From Marifrigoribacter sp965178585 (lineage in GTDB: Bacteria > Bacteroidota > Bacteroidia > Flavobacteriales > Flavobacteriaceae): a DNA stretch of 64,000 nt. The notes under the pieces are model-generated. The model was not told the DNA's origin, did not search any database, and saw only the letters and a program-made list of their open reading frames with translations. Numbering within the stretch: the stretch's first letter is position 1; each line of letters begins with the position of its first letter. The DNA lies in the NCBI GenBank assembly GCA_965178585.1, contig OZ238267.1, forward strand, positions 620,001 to 684,000. Reading direction: 5' to 3'. The position numbers and the translations under genes are program-made. Positions 9,034 to 17,744 of this stretch are shown here, in pieces.

Positions 9034-9708
9034 ATGAACTACGGAAAAGAGTTTAAAAAATTCGCAATCAAAGATCAAGGAATTAATAGCTTGTATTACG
9101 ATGAAATAACAAGCAGTATGAACCCTATGGGATTTACTCCTAATATTATTGAAGAACGACAAATGAATGCTGTTGCTATGGACGTATTCTCTCGTTTAAT
9201 GATGGATAGAATTATTTTTTTAGGAACAGGTATTAACGACCAAATCGCAAATATTGTTCAAGCACAATTATTGTTTTTGGAAAGTACAGATGCTTCAAAG
9301 GATATTCAAATATATATCAACTCTCCAGGTGGTGGGGTTTATGCTGGTTTAGGTATTTACGATACAATGCAATTTATCAAACCAGACGTAGCAACTATTT
9401 GTACAGGTATGGCAGCTTCAATGGGTGCTGTATTACTTTGTGCAGGAGCTAAAGGGAAACGAAGTGGATTAACACATTCAAGAGTAATGATTCACCAACC
9501 ATTAGGAGGAGCTCAAGGGCAAGCAAGTGATATAGAAATTACAACAAGAGAAATTCTTACATTAAAGAAAGAATTATACGAAATCATCTCTAAACATTCA
9601 GGTCAAAAATATGACAAGGTATATGATGATAGTGATCGTGATTACTGGATGAAAGCAGATAAAGCTTTAGAGTACGGAATGATTGATGAGATATTAACTC
9701 GAAAATAA
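9034..9708 (+). CDS. clpP: ATP-dependent Clp protease proteolytic subunit
   Basis: The 224-residue serine protease forms the barrel of ClpXP. The catalytic Ser lies in 'CTGMAASMGAVLL' (Ser129), the His in 'SRVMIHQPLGGAQGQ' (His154), and the Asp in the 'DDSDRDYWM' region. 'INSPGGGVYAGLGIYD' is the usual oxyanion and substrate loop. About 30 residues precede the core, typical for flavobacterial ClpP, which may be processed. It is followed by clpX after 24 nt. Confidence 0.97.
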   Translation: MNYGKEFKKFAIKDQGINSLYYDEITSSMNPMGFTPNIIEERQMNAVAMDVFSRLMMDRIIFLGTGINDQIANIVQAQLLFLESTDASKDIQIYINSPGGGVYAGLGIYDTMQFIKPDVATICTGMAASMGAVLLCAGAKGKRSGLTHSRVMIHQPLGGAQGQASDIEITTREILTLKKELYEIISKHSGQKYDKVYDDSDRDYWMKADKALEYGMIDEILTRK

Positions 9709-9732
9709 AATTTAAATTAAGAGGAAGGATAT

Positions 9733-10965
9733 ATGTCTAAAGAAGAGTTAGAATGTTCATTTTGTGGTCGTAAAAAACCGGAAACCAACTTATTGATAGC
9801 TGGTTTAGATGCGCATATTTGTGATCGTTGTATTGAACAAGCACATGGAATTGTAGCAGAAGAAGCAACTCATTCGTCAAATAGTGATTTGTCTGAGGAG
9901 CTCATGCTTAAAAAACCAAGAATGATTAAAGAGTTTTTGGATGAATACATTATTGGTCAAGATTATTCTAAAAAAGTAATGTCGGTTGCTGTATATAATC
10001 ATTATAAAAGATTGTTACAGAAAAATACAGATGATGATGTTGAGATAGAAAAAAGTAACATCATTATGGTTGGTGAAACTGGGACGGGTAAAACATTAAT
10101 GGCAAAAACTATTGCTAGAATGTTAAATGTTCCTTTGGCAATAGTTGATGCTACTGTTTTAACCGAAGCAGGGTATGTAGGTGAGGATGTAGAAAGCATT
10201 TTAACCCGCTTGTTACAAGCTGCTGATTATAATGTTGAAAAAGCTCAACACGGGATTGTTTTTATAGATGAAATAGATAAGATTGCTCGTAAAGGGGATA
10301 ATCCTTCTATTACACGTGATGTAAGTGGAGAAGGAGTACAACAAGCATTGCTTAAATTGTTAGAAGGAACTGTTGTAAATGTTCCGCCTAAAGGAGGACG
10401 AAAGCATCCAGATCAAAAATTTATCGAAGTAAATACAGAAAACATTTTATTTATTGCTGGTGGTGCTTTTAGTGGTATTGAACGTAAAATATCGAAACGT
10501 TTAAACTTACAAGCAGTAGGGTTTAGTGCTTCAATGCAAGACGATGTAGTAGATCGGGATAATTTACTTAAATACATTATCCCTAAAGATTTAAAAGATT
10601 TTGGGTTGATTCCTGAAATTATTGGTCGTCTTCCAGTACTAACTTACATGAACCCATTAGATGAAGAAACATTAAGAGCAATTTTAACTCAACCTAAAAA
10701 TGCTATAATCAAACAATATGAAAAATTGTTTGCAATGGATGATATTAAATTTTCTATTAATGAAGAGGCACTTGGTTTTATTGTTGAAAAAGCTGTTGAA
10801 TACAAATTAGGAGCTCGTGGATTACGTTCTTTATGTGAAGCTGTATTGACAGATGCTATGTTTGAAATGCCAGATGGAAATGAAAAAAGTTTAGAAGTTT
10901 CTAAAGAGTATGTAGAACAGAAACTTAATAAATCTACTATTAAAAAATTAAAAGCTGTTTCTTAG
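9733..10965 (+). CDS. clpX: ATP-dependent Clp protease ATP-binding subunit ClpX
   Basis: The 410-residue AAA+ unfoldase begins with a zinc finger (Cys9, Cys12 in 'ECSFCGRKK', and 'HICDRCIEQ'). It has a Walker A motif 'GETGTGKTLMAKT' at about 114, a Walker B motif 'GIVFIDEIDKIARKG', the pore loop 'AGYVGEDVE' and sensor 2 'GARGLRSLCE'. It feeds substrates to ClpP. Its start is preceded by AGGAAGG at 9722-9728, a Shine-Dalgarno-like sequence that is unusual in this otherwise SD-poor genome and supports the chosen ATG. A terminator follows. Confidence 0.97.
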   Translation: MSKEELECSFCGRKKPETNLLIAGLDAHICDRCIEQAHGIVAEEATHSSNSDLSEELMLKKPRMIKEFLDEYIIGQDYSKKVMSVAVYNHYKRLLQKNTDDDVEIEKSNIIMVGETGTGKTLMAKTIARMLNVPLAIVDATVLTEAGYVGEDVESILTRLLQAADYNVEKAQHGIVFIDEIDKIARKGDNPSITRDVSGEGVQQALLKLLEGTVVNVPPKGGRKHPDQKFIEVNTENILFIAGGAFSGIERKISKRLNLQAVGFSASMQDDVVDRDNLLKYIIPKDLKDFGLIPEIIGRLPVLTYMNPLDEETLRAILTQPKNAIIKQYEKLFAMDDIKFSINEEALGFIVEKAVEYKLGARGLRSLCEAVLTDAMFEMPDGNEKSLEVSKEYVEQKLNKSTIKKLKAVS

Positions 10966-10988
10966 ATTAAGAAAAGTGTTATATAAAA

Positions 10989-11023
10989 AAAAGCCTCTAA
11001 AGTAAATTTCTTTAGAGGCTTTT
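10989..11023. terminator. Bidirectional terminator between clpX and the small lipoprotein gene
   Basis: AAAAGCCTCTAAAG (10989-11002) and CTTTAGAGGCTTTT (11010-11023) form a perfect 14-bp stem with a 7-nt loop. The A tract on one side and T tract on the other let it serve both clpX (plus) and the convergent lipoprotein gene (minus). Confidence 0.85.
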
Positions 11024-11045
11024 AAATTTAATTCAAATATAAATT

Positions 11046-11234
11046 TTATGGAATTGCAACGATAGTTTTATTCTTCTTGTTTAGTATTTTTTGTTCCATT
11101 AATTCCTTTTTGTTTTTTAAGGTATAACTTAAAACTTGATCCTCAGAATCAGTTTGAATTGCAACTGATGATCCGCAAGATGTTAATGAAACAACAAAAC
11201 TAAGTATTGTAACTATGTAAATAAAATTTTTCAT
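11046..11234 (-). CDS. Small lipoprotein of unknown function
   Basis: The 62-residue product starts with a lipoprotein signal (MKNFIYIVTILSFVVSLTSC) with lipobox LTSC and Cys20 as the lipid site. The mature part is only about 43 residues and is lysine-rich, without recognised domains. Signal peptide quality and the shared terminator downstream support it as a real gene. The 243 bp upstream, to the end of the GH3 gene, hold no gene that I can recognise. Confidence 0.65.
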   Translation of the reverse strand: MKNFIYIVTILSFVVSLTSCGSSVAIQTDSEDQVLSYTLKNKKELMEQKILNKKNKTIVAIP

Positions 11235-11477
11235 GTGAGGTTATTAATTTCTTACAACACTACAAACTTAATGCGTACGAAAAGTACTACCAAAAATATT
11301 AGTTGTAAGCGAATAATTACTCGTTAAAGTGCACTTATTTGTGAGTTTTGAAAATTTAAAAACAGCTTAAAAACACTTTATCGAAAAATTAAGGTTTTTA
11401 ACGATGCTTATTTTAATTCATTTAATGTTTGAAGGTTGTTGACTATGAATTTATATAAGTCATTCTCAATTCTATAT

Positions 11478-12989
11478 CTAATTCTCTTTTAGTAATTCTT
11501 CTAAAAACTCTCTAGAATTTGATAATCTAGGAATTTTATGCTGGCCTCCTAGTTTATCATTTTGTTTTAGCCAATTTTTAAATAAATCTTTTCTGGCAAC
11601 ATGGATTTTTGGAAAATTTAATGTGGTATTGTTATACCTTTTTGCTTCATAATCACTATTAGCTTCTTGTAGAAATGCATCTAATAATTGATTAAAAGTA
11701 GAAATACTATCTGGTTGTTTTTTAAATTCAATAATCCATTCATGAGCACCTTTTTCCTTCCCTTCCATAAAAATGGGTCCGGCGGTATAGTCAACAATTT
11801 CAGAATGTGTTAACTTAGACGCTTTCTTCAATGCTGCTTCTGCATTTTCTATTATTAATTCTTCTCCAAATACATTAATATGATGTTTGGTTCGTCCAGT
11901 TACTTTTATACGATATGGATTAATGGATGTAAATCGAACAGTGTCTCCAATTTTATAACGCCATAAACCTGCATTAGTAGTGATTACAATGGCATAGTTT
12001 TTACCCAGCTCTACTTCACTTAAAGGAATGATTTTTTCCTCTGAAGTCTCATAAGTATGCATAGGAATAAACTCATAAAAAATTCCATAATCCAACATTA
12101 ACAATAATTCTTTACTTGTATTTCTATCCTGAATTGCAAAAAAACCTTCCGATGCATTATAAGTTTCATAATACCTGAAATTACTTTTTGGAAGTAATTT
12201 ACTGTATTGTTCTAAATAAGGATCAAAACTTACACCTCCATGAAAATACGCTTCTAGGTTTGGCCAAACTTCAAATAAATTTTTCTTTTGAGTAGTTTCT
12301 AGTACATTATTAAGCAGGACTAAAACCCAAGATGGAACTCCAACTAAACTTGTCACATTTTCATTAATGGTTTCATCTACTATTGCTTGCATTTTAGTTT
12401 CCCAATCAGCCATTAAAGAAACCTCATTACTAGGTGTGCTACTAAACTCAGCCCAAAACGGCATATTATCTATTAATATGGCAGAAAGATCTCCAAATAC
12501 AGTTCCATTTTGTTTGTATAGTTCTTTACTTCCGCCTAGACGTAAACTTTTTCCGAGGAATAACTCAGAATCGGGATTGTTATTTAAATATAAGCATAGT
12601 AAATCTTTACTTGCTGCATAATGACAATCTTCTAATGACTCATTACTAACTGGTAAAAATTTACTTTTCGCATTGGTAGTTCCACTAGATTTAGCAAACC
12701 ATTTTATGGGAGTAGGCCAAAAAATATTGCTTTCTCCTTTTCGTGACCTCTCATAACTAGATTCATTATCTTCATAAGTAGTTACAGGAACCCTACTTGC
12801 AAAATCTTGATAGTTTTTTATACTATTAAAATCGTATTGATTCCCTATTTCAGTAAATCTAGCCTTGTTAATTAATCCTTTTAAAAGCTCTTCTTGAACG
12901 TCAATAGGATATTTTAAGAATAAATCTATTTGATGAATTCTCTTTTTTAAAAACCAAGTGGCTATGGAATTTACTATTGGTAACGGCAT
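11478..12989 (-). CDS. GH3 family acyl-adenylating enzyme
   Basis: The 503-residue protein belongs to the GH3 family, adenylate-forming enzymes related to plant auxin-amino-acid synthetases, widespread in Bacteroidetes. Motifs include the ATP-binding 'WFAKSSGTTNAKSKFLPVS' (P-loop-like SSGTT), 'YYETYNASEGFFAIQD' and 'YKIGDTVRFTSINPYRIKV', the adenylation hinge region. The bacterial substrate is unknown; transfer of an acyl group to an amine or amino acid is inferred from the family. It is transcribed divergently from the DUF2797 gene with 45 bp between starts. Confidence 0.88.
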   Translation of the reverse strand: MPLPIVNSIATWFLKKRIHQIDLFLKYPIDVQEELLKGLINKARFTEIGNQYDFNSIKNYQDFASRVPVTTYEDNESSYERSRKGESNIFWPTPIKWFAKSSGTTNAKSKFLPVSNESLEDCHYAASKDLLCLYLNNNPDSELFLGKSLRLGGSKELYKQNGTVFGDLSAILIDNMPFWAEFSSTPSNEVSLMADWETKMQAIVDETINENVTSLVGVPSWVLVLLNNVLETTQKKNLFEVWPNLEAYFHGGVSFDPYLEQYSKLLPKSNFRYYETYNASEGFFAIQDRNTSKELLLMLDYGIFYEFIPMHTYETSEEKIIPLSEVELGKNYAIVITTNAGLWRYKIGDTVRFTSINPYRIKVTGRTKHHINVFGEELIIENAEAALKKASKLTHSEIVDYTAGPIFMEGKEKGAHEWIIEFKKQPDSISTFNQLLDAFLQEANSDYEAKRYNNTTLNFPKIHVARKDLFKNWLKQNDKLGGQHKIPRLSNSREFLEELLKEN

Positions 12990-13034
12990 TATTAAAATGT
13001 ATCTTTATGCAATAAAAATAATCATTTTATTTCT

Positions 13035-13829
13035 ATGAACTACCACGGAGTACTTACAAAAATGCAAACAGAATTAGGTTCACCCATTCAGTATTATTTA
13101 GTGTTTAAAGATGATTTCCTGAATGTCAATCAATTGCTTGACAAAAAGATAAAAATTAGCTTTGATGGATTTCAATGTTTAAATTGTGGAAAAGCAAAAA
13201 AAATATTCCGTCAAGGATTTTGTTATGATTGTTTTTATGAAATCCCTCAAGCAGCAGATTGGATTATGAAACCTGAGCTCAGTAAAGCACATCTAAATAT
13301 TGAAGACAGAGATTTAGAATATGAAAAAGCAGTACAATTAAAACCACATATAGTCTATTTAGCCAATAGTAGTAATGTAAAAGTAGGTGTTACCCGTAAA
13401 ACTCAAGTTCCAACACGTTGGATTGATCAAGGGGCTCATGAAGCCATTGAAATTGTCGAAGTACCCAATAGATATTTAGCTGGGATAACAGAAGTAGCTT
13501 TAAAAAATTATGTGGGAGATAAAACAAATTGGCGAACCATGATTACTAATAAAATTGCTGATGAAGATTTAGTTGAATGGCGAAATAAATTAAAAGAATA
13601 TATACCTGAGGAAGCAAAAGATTATTTTATTGAAAACAACAAAGAAACTCATATGGATTTTCCGGTGTTACAATATCCACAAAAACCCAAAAGTTTGAAT
13701 TTAATAAAAACTCCCAATTATGAAGGTGTTTTAAAAGGGATCAAAGGTCAATATTTAATATTTGATGATAACACAATTTTTAATGTGAGAAGTAACGAAG
13801 GTTATGTTGTGAATATTTCAGTAAATTAA
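13035..13829 (+). CDS. DUF2797 protein with zinc ribbon
   Basis: The 264-residue cytosolic protein has an N-terminal zinc-ribbon-like motif 'CLNCGKAKKIFRQGFCYDCF' (CxxC...CxxC, about 49-68), and a central 'HIVYLANSSNVKVGVTRKTQVPTRWIDQG', which looks GIY-YIG-like. Catalytic function is not established for DUF2797. It converges on the queuosine-precursor transporter gene with only 2 bp between stops, a neighbour pairing seen in flavobacteria. Confidence 0.82.
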   Translation: MNYHGVLTKMQTELGSPIQYYLVFKDDFLNVNQLLDKKIKISFDGFQCLNCGKAKKIFRQGFCYDCFYEIPQAADWIMKPELSKAHLNIEDRDLEYEKAVQLKPHIVYLANSSNVKVGVTRKTQVPTRWIDQGAHEAIEIVEVPNRYLAGITEVALKNYVGDKTNWRTMITNKIADEDLVEWRNKLKEYIPEEAKDYFIENNKETHMDFPVLQYPQKPKSLNLIKTPNYEGVLKGIKGQYLIFDDNTIFNVRSNEGYVVNISVN

Positions 13830-13831
13830 AA

Positions 13832-14524
13832 CTAATCAATTTCTTCACCCATTTTTAACCCAAATCGTTTTCTAAGCGCAAAAACTGCTAAATATAAAAA
13901 AGGAGTGTCTAAAGCTGCAATTAACACTTTAAATAAAAATCCACTTAATAGTAGCGCTCCAAATAACTCCCAATCAATTTTACCAAAACTACACAGTAAA
14001 AAAAGAACCGTAAAAGTGTCTATAAATTGAGATAAAAAAGTAGAGAAATTATTTCTTAACCATAAATGTTTCCCTTTAGTAAGTCGTTTCCAAAAATGAA
14101 ATATCTGAATATCTACGTATTGAGCAAATAAATAAGCCATCATCGATGCTAAAACTGCTATAGCAGTTGCTCCAAACACTTTGTTAAAAAGAGAGTCGTT
14201 AATTGGGCTCCAATCGGTAGCAGGCACTATCCCAGAAACAAAAACAATCAACATGGAGAAAAATGAGGCAAATATCCCGGCAGTTACTACTTGATTGGCT
14301 TTACGTTTTCCATACACTTCACTTATAATATCAGTTATTAAAAAAGTAATTGGATACGGAAGAATTCCAACAGAAATTTCGAAAGTGTAAATTCCAAAAA
14401 AATCCCAATAAAAAAACTTCTGAAATATTAAGTTAGATACCACTAAAGAAGCAATAAATAGGGCTGCCAGTATTAGATAAATTCGTTGAGCAGAAAGTTG
14501 ATCTTTTATACTAAGATTCGACAC
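13832..14524 (-). CDS. Queuosine precursor transporter (YhhQ/VUT family)
   Basis: The 230-residue protein has six or so hydrophobic helices. Family signatures are 'LLILAALFIASLVVSNL'-like TM1, 'ISVGILPYPITFLITDIISEVYGKRKA' with the conserved acidic residues, and 'RNNFSTFLSQFIDTFTVLFLL'. YhhQ-family carriers import 7-deazaguanine precursors (preQ0/preQ1) for tRNA queuosine; substrate assignment here rests on family membership. It lies in the inner membrane. Confidence 0.88.
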   Translation of the reverse strand: MSNLSIKDQLSAQRIYLILAALFIASLVVSNLIFQKFFYWDFFGIYTFEISVGILPYPITFLITDIISEVYGKRKANQVVTAGIFASFFSMLIVFVSGIVPATDWSPINDSLFNKVFGATAIAVLASMMAYLFAQYVDIQIFHFWKRLTKGKHLWLRNNFSTFLSQFIDTFTVLFLLCSFGKIDWELFGALLLSGFLFKVLIAALDTPFLYLAVFALRKRFGLKMGEEID

Positions 14525-14597
14525 AAGATTTTAAGTTTTTTAAAGATACTTATATAGCTTTTACTTAATTTCGTGATTCAAGTTAAAACTAGATTCC

Positions 14598-15725
14598 ATT
14601 AAATCAAAAAACAAAATATATCTTTCATTAGGAAGCAATTTAGGTAATAAATTTGAATTTCTTCAAATAGCAGTAAATTCAATATTTGAACAGATAGGTT
14701 CTATAAAAAAAATTTCTCCTATTTATCAAACCCCAGCTATGGGTTTTGATGGCGATGATTTTTTAAATTGTGTGATAGAAATAGAGAGTAGCTATCGAGC
14801 AGATAAAATATTATCATCAATTCTTTCCATAGAAACTCAAATGGGTAGAATTAGGGATGAAAAAGCAGGATTCTCATCTAGACCCATTGATATAGATATT
14901 CTTTTTTATAATGATGAGGTTATAAATACAGACGAATTAATTGTTCCTCATCCGGGAATTTCCAACCGAAAATTTGTTTTAAACCCATTAGTGAATATTA
15001 CTTCAGAATTTATTCATCCAGTTTTAAATAAAAACATGGAAGTATTATTAAATGAAACTAATGATGATACTGAAATCACTAAGCTTTCAAAATGGCTTCG
15101 AAATCCAATTTTAGACTACGATTTGTCAAAATATAGGTATTTGGCAATTGAAGGAAATATAGGTGCAGGAAAAACAAGTTTAGCAACTCAATTAGCTTCC
15201 GATTTTAATGCGAAATTAGTGTTGGAACGCTTTAAGGAAAATGCATTTTTACCACAATTTTATAAGGATCCAGTTCGTTTTGCATTTCCTTTAGAGATGT
15301 CATTTTTAGCAGATCGGTATCAACAATTATTAGACGATCTAACCCAATACGATTTGTTTAAAGAAAATGTAATTGGAGATTATGATGGGTATAAATCTCT
15401 GATTTTTGCAAAGATTACTTTACAAGAGGAAGAATTTATACTTTATAAAAAATTGTTTCACATAATGCATAAGGAGTTGCCAAACCCTGATGTTTATGTG
15501 TATTTATATCAAAATACAGAACGATTGCTAGAAAACATCAAAAATCGAGGGCGAGAATTTGAGCAAGATATTGAAGCCAATTACCTTCAGAAAATAAATG
15601 ATGGTTATATGGAGTATATAAGAAACCAACATAATGAAATGATAAAAATTATCGATATTTCTGAAATGGATTTTGTAAACAATAGGAAGGATTATATTTC
15701 TATTTTAAATGAAATATTAAAATAA
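14598..15725 (+). CDS. folK: FolK-deoxynucleoside kinase fusion, apparent ATT start
   Basis: Residues 1 to about 130 are 6-hydroxymethyl-7,8-dihydropterin pyrophosphokinase (folate synthesis): 'IYLSLGSNLGNK', 'SPIYQTPAMG', 'RDEKAGFSSRPIDIDILFY' and 'IVPHPGISNRKFVLNPL'. From about 180 a deoxynucleoside kinase follows with P-loop 'IEGNIGAGKTSL', 'FLADRYQQLLDDL' and a lid 'IKNRGREFEQ'. Such HPPK-dNK fusions are known in Bacteroidetes such as Polaribacter. The first in-frame ATG (14739) would remove the essential GSNLG block. Between the upstream in-frame TGA (14574) and that block no ATG, GTG or TTG exists; ATT at 14598 followed by AAA sits where the family's Met-Lys start is expected. TAATTTCG at 14566 may be its -7 element. 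Either a rare ATT start or a base error. Confidence 0.88.
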   Translation: MKSKNKIYLSLGSNLGNKFEFLQIAVNSIFEQIGSIKKISPIYQTPAMGFDGDDFLNCVIEIESSYRADKILSSILSIETQMGRIRDEKAGFSSRPIDIDILFYNDEVINTDELIVPHPGISNRKFVLNPLVNITSEFIHPVLNKNMEVLLNETNDDTEITKLSKWLRNPILDYDLSKYRYLAIEGNIGAGKTSLATQLASDFNAKLVLERFKENAFLPQFYKDPVRFAFPLEMSFLADRYQQLLDDLTQYDLFKENVIGDYDGYKSLIFAKITLQEEEFILYKKLFHIMHKELPNPDVYVYLYQNTERLLENIKNRGREFEQDIEANYLQKINDGYMEYIRNQHNEMIKIIDISEMDFVNNRKDYISILNEILK

Positions 15726-15730
15726 GTTTT

Positions 15731-16219
15731 ATGAAAAATAATTTCCGAAAAAACGGTGCAATTGGAGCTTTATTAGATGAATATGAAAAAGCTATTTTAG
15801 AATTAAATGTTTTAATTGAAGATGTATCAGTAGAAGAATTATTTGTAATAGCAGATTTAGAAACTAAAGATCCAGACTGTAAGTCGATACAAACTGTTTT
15901 ATCCCATGTAATTGAATCAGGATATGGATATGCAATTGTTATTCGAAAATCAAAGGGTGAAAATATAGTTTATAAAGACAAAATAAATTTTAATTCTGTA
16001 GCAGAATATCAAGTTGAATTACTTAAAATGTTTCAATTTAATGTACAATTATTTGAAGATTATCCTAATATTCAGCTAGAAAATTATAAAAATGAAGATA
16101 AAATATTAGTCCGTTGGGGACAACGATACGATGTAGATCAATTAATGGAACATGCTATTGTTCACGTAATACGACACCGTAGGCAAATCCAAAAATTCAT
16201 ACTAAAATTGAGACCTTAA
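15731..16219 (+). CDS. DinB-like four-helix protein
   Basis: The 162-residue protein resembles the DinB/YfiT metal-dependent four-helix-bundle superfamily. Putative metal-binding His residues lie in 'IQTVLSHVIESGYGY' and 'HAIVHVIRHRRQIQ'. Members include thiol-transferases and unassigned stress proteins; no substrate can be given. It follows folK-dNK by 5 nt and is probably cotranscribed. Confidence 0.78.
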   Translation: MKNNFRKNGAIGALLDEYEKAILELNVLIEDVSVEELFVIADLETKDPDCKSIQTVLSHVIESGYGYAIVIRKSKGENIVYKDKINFNSVAEYQVELLKMFQFNVQLFEDYPNIQLENYKNEDKILVRWGQRYDVDQLMEHAIVHVIRHRRQIQKFILKLRP

Positions 16220-16263
16220 ATAAGCTTTTGTTTTAATATTTTAAATATTTTTTAATAAAAAGC

Positions 16264-16295
16264 TTGCATATTAACTTTTTGTGACTGAATATTTG
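16264..16295 (+). promoter_or_regulatory. Putative promoter of the methionine operon
   Basis: TTG at 16264-16266 and AATATTTG at 16288-16295 (one mismatch to TAnnTTTG) are separated by 21 bp. Transcription from about 16302 would place the SAM riboswitch at the very start of the leader. Confidence 0.5.
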
Positions 16296-16325
16296 CAGCT
16301 CAAAGTTCAAACACTTATTGAAACT

Positions 16326-16439
16326 GTTATCAAGAAAGGTGGAGGGATTAGACCCTTTGAAGCCTTAGCAACCCTTTATTCGTAAAGAAGGTGCTAAATT
16401 CTACTTTTTCACTGGTTTTCCAGTAATTAGATAGATAAC
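16326..16439 (+). promoter_or_regulatory. SAM-I (S-box) riboswitch
   Basis: The leader contains the S-box core: 'TATCAAGAAAGGTGGAGGGA', 'GACCCTTTGAAGCCTTAGCAACC', then 'AAGGTGCTAAATTC'. P1 closes by GTTATC (16326-16331) with GATAAC (16434-16439). P4 is ACTGG (16411-16415) with CCAGT (16420-16424). It precedes a methionine operon by 124 nt, so S-adenosylmethionine is expected to switch these genes off. The wider gene-free stretch 16220-16563 holds the promoter, this aptamer and the following hairpins. Confidence 0.93.
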
Positions 16440-16444
16440 CAAAA

Positions 16445-16515
16445 AGAATTTACTTTCAGTAGATTCTAATATTCTTAATAACATTTTTTTTAAAAGGTAC
16501 GTCTGTAATAAGACG
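16445..16515 (+). promoter_or_regulatory. Candidate expression-platform hairpins of the SAM riboswitch
   Basis: Directly after P1, AGAATTTACT (16445-16454) pairs with AGTAGATTCT (16458-16467) over a 3-nt loop, with one G-T pair. A second small stem, CGTCT (16500-16504) with AGACG (16511-16515), is followed by CATTTTG. Neither has a strong T tract, so control may not be a classical terminator. The role is inferred from position only. Confidence 0.45.
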
Positions 16516-16563
16516 CATTTTGACTTTTGATTTAATCTAATTATTAATTCAAATTTAAAAAAA

Positions 16564-17733
16564 ATGAATGCAACACAAATTATTCACTCAATTCCGAGTG
16601 ACCCGTTAACAGGAGCTATTTCAGTTCCAATTTATCAGACTTCTACATTTATTCAAGAAGCACCTGGTGTAAACAAAGGTTTTGATTACGCTAGAAGTAA
16701 TAATCCAACACGCCAAGTTCTTGAAGACGTTGTGGCAAAGTTAGAAAATGGAAATGCTGGTTTTGCTTTTTCAACAGGGCTTGCAGCAATAGATGCTGTT
16801 TTAAAACTATTGTCTTCAGGTGATGAGGTAATTGCTGTAGATGATATTTACGGTGGCGCTTATCGCTTATTTACCCATGTTTATGAAAAACTAGGTATAA
16901 AAGTTAATTATGTAGACACTACAGAAGCAAGTAATATTGCAACACAAATTAGTAGTAAAACAAAACTTATTTGGATAGAATCGCCAACAAATCCAACCTT
17001 AAAAGTTTCAGATATTAAAGCAATATCTAAAATTGCTGAAAGTATTGATGCATTGTTAATTGTGGATAACACTTTTGCAAGTCCGATAGCCCAAAATCCT
17101 TTAGATTTAGGTGCAGATATAGTAATTCATAGTGGAACAAAATATATTGGTGGACATTCCGATTTAGTTGCTGGCTTGGTTATTACAAAAACGGAAACAC
17201 TTTCAGAAAAAATTAAATTTATACAAAATGCATCTGGAGCAGTATTAGGCCCTTGGGATTGTTTTTTAACCATAAGAGGGATTGAAACCTTAGAAATTAG
17301 ATATAAAAAACAATGCGAAAATGCGTTTAAAGTGGCTAAATATTTAGTGGGTCACGAAGCAGTCCAAGAAGTTTATTACCCGGGATTAACTTCTCATAAA
17401 AATCATGAAGTTGCAAAACGTCAACAAAACGGTCTCTTCGGTGGTATTGTGTCTTTCACTCTAAAAGAAGATACTCAAGAAGAAGCTGTTAAAATTGTAA
17501 CTAATACTCAATTTTTCAAATTAGCTGAAAGCCTTGGAGGAGTAAAAAGTCTTCTATGTCATCCTGCCCAAATGACTCACGCATCTATACCTAGAGAGAT
17601 TAGATTAAAATCTGGAATTAAAGATTCTTTAATCCGCCTGTCTTGTGGAATTGAATCTGCAGAAGATTTAATATCAGATTTAAACGAAAGTTTGAAAAGT
17701 CAAACAAAGAAAAAAGATATTCATTTTATTTAA
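16564..17733 (+). CDS. PLP-dependent trans-sulfuration enzyme (cystathionine gamma-synthase or O-acetylhomoserine sulfhydrylase type)
   Basis: The 389-residue Cys/Met-metabolism PLP enzyme carries 'YARSNNPTRQVLEDVVA', 'AVDDIYGGAYRLF' and the PLP-lysine motif 'VIHSGTKYIGGHSD' (Lys193). Its place behind a SAM riboswitch and before homoserine dehydrogenase and methionine synthase indicates a synthetic role, joining an activated homoserine with cysteine or sulfide. Sequence alone does not separate gamma-synthase (MetB), gamma-lyase or sulfhydrylase. No homoserine acyltransferase (metX/metA) gene is in this operon, so it must lie elsewhere. Confidence 0.85.
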   Translation: MNATQIIHSIPSDPLTGAISVPIYQTSTFIQEAPGVNKGFDYARSNNPTRQVLEDVVAKLENGNAGFAFSTGLAAIDAVLKLLSSGDEVIAVDDIYGGAYRLFTHVYEKLGIKVNYVDTTEASNIATQISSKTKLIWIESPTNPTLKVSDIKAISKIAESIDALLIVDNTFASPIAQNPLDLGADIVIHSGTKYIGGHSDLVAGLVITKTETLSEKIKFIQNASGAVLGPWDCFLTIRGIETLEIRYKKQCENAFKVAKYLVGHEAVQEVYYPGLTSHKNHEVAKRQQNGLFGGIVSFTLKEDTQEEAVKIVTNTQFFKLAESLGGVKSLLCHPAQMTHASIPREIRLKSGIKDSLIRLSCGIESAEDLISDLNESLKSQTKKKDIHFI

Positions 17734-17744
17734 ATCCTAGAGCA

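Noticed and set aside
11478..12989. Transfer of a plant auxin gene (GH3)
   Set aside because: GH3-family proteins are common in Bacteroidetes and base composition matches the surroundings.
16222..16266. Terminator formed by AAGCTTTT and AAAAAGCTT after the DinB gene
   Set aside because: The loop is long (about 25 nt) and the stem AT-rich; too weak to call.
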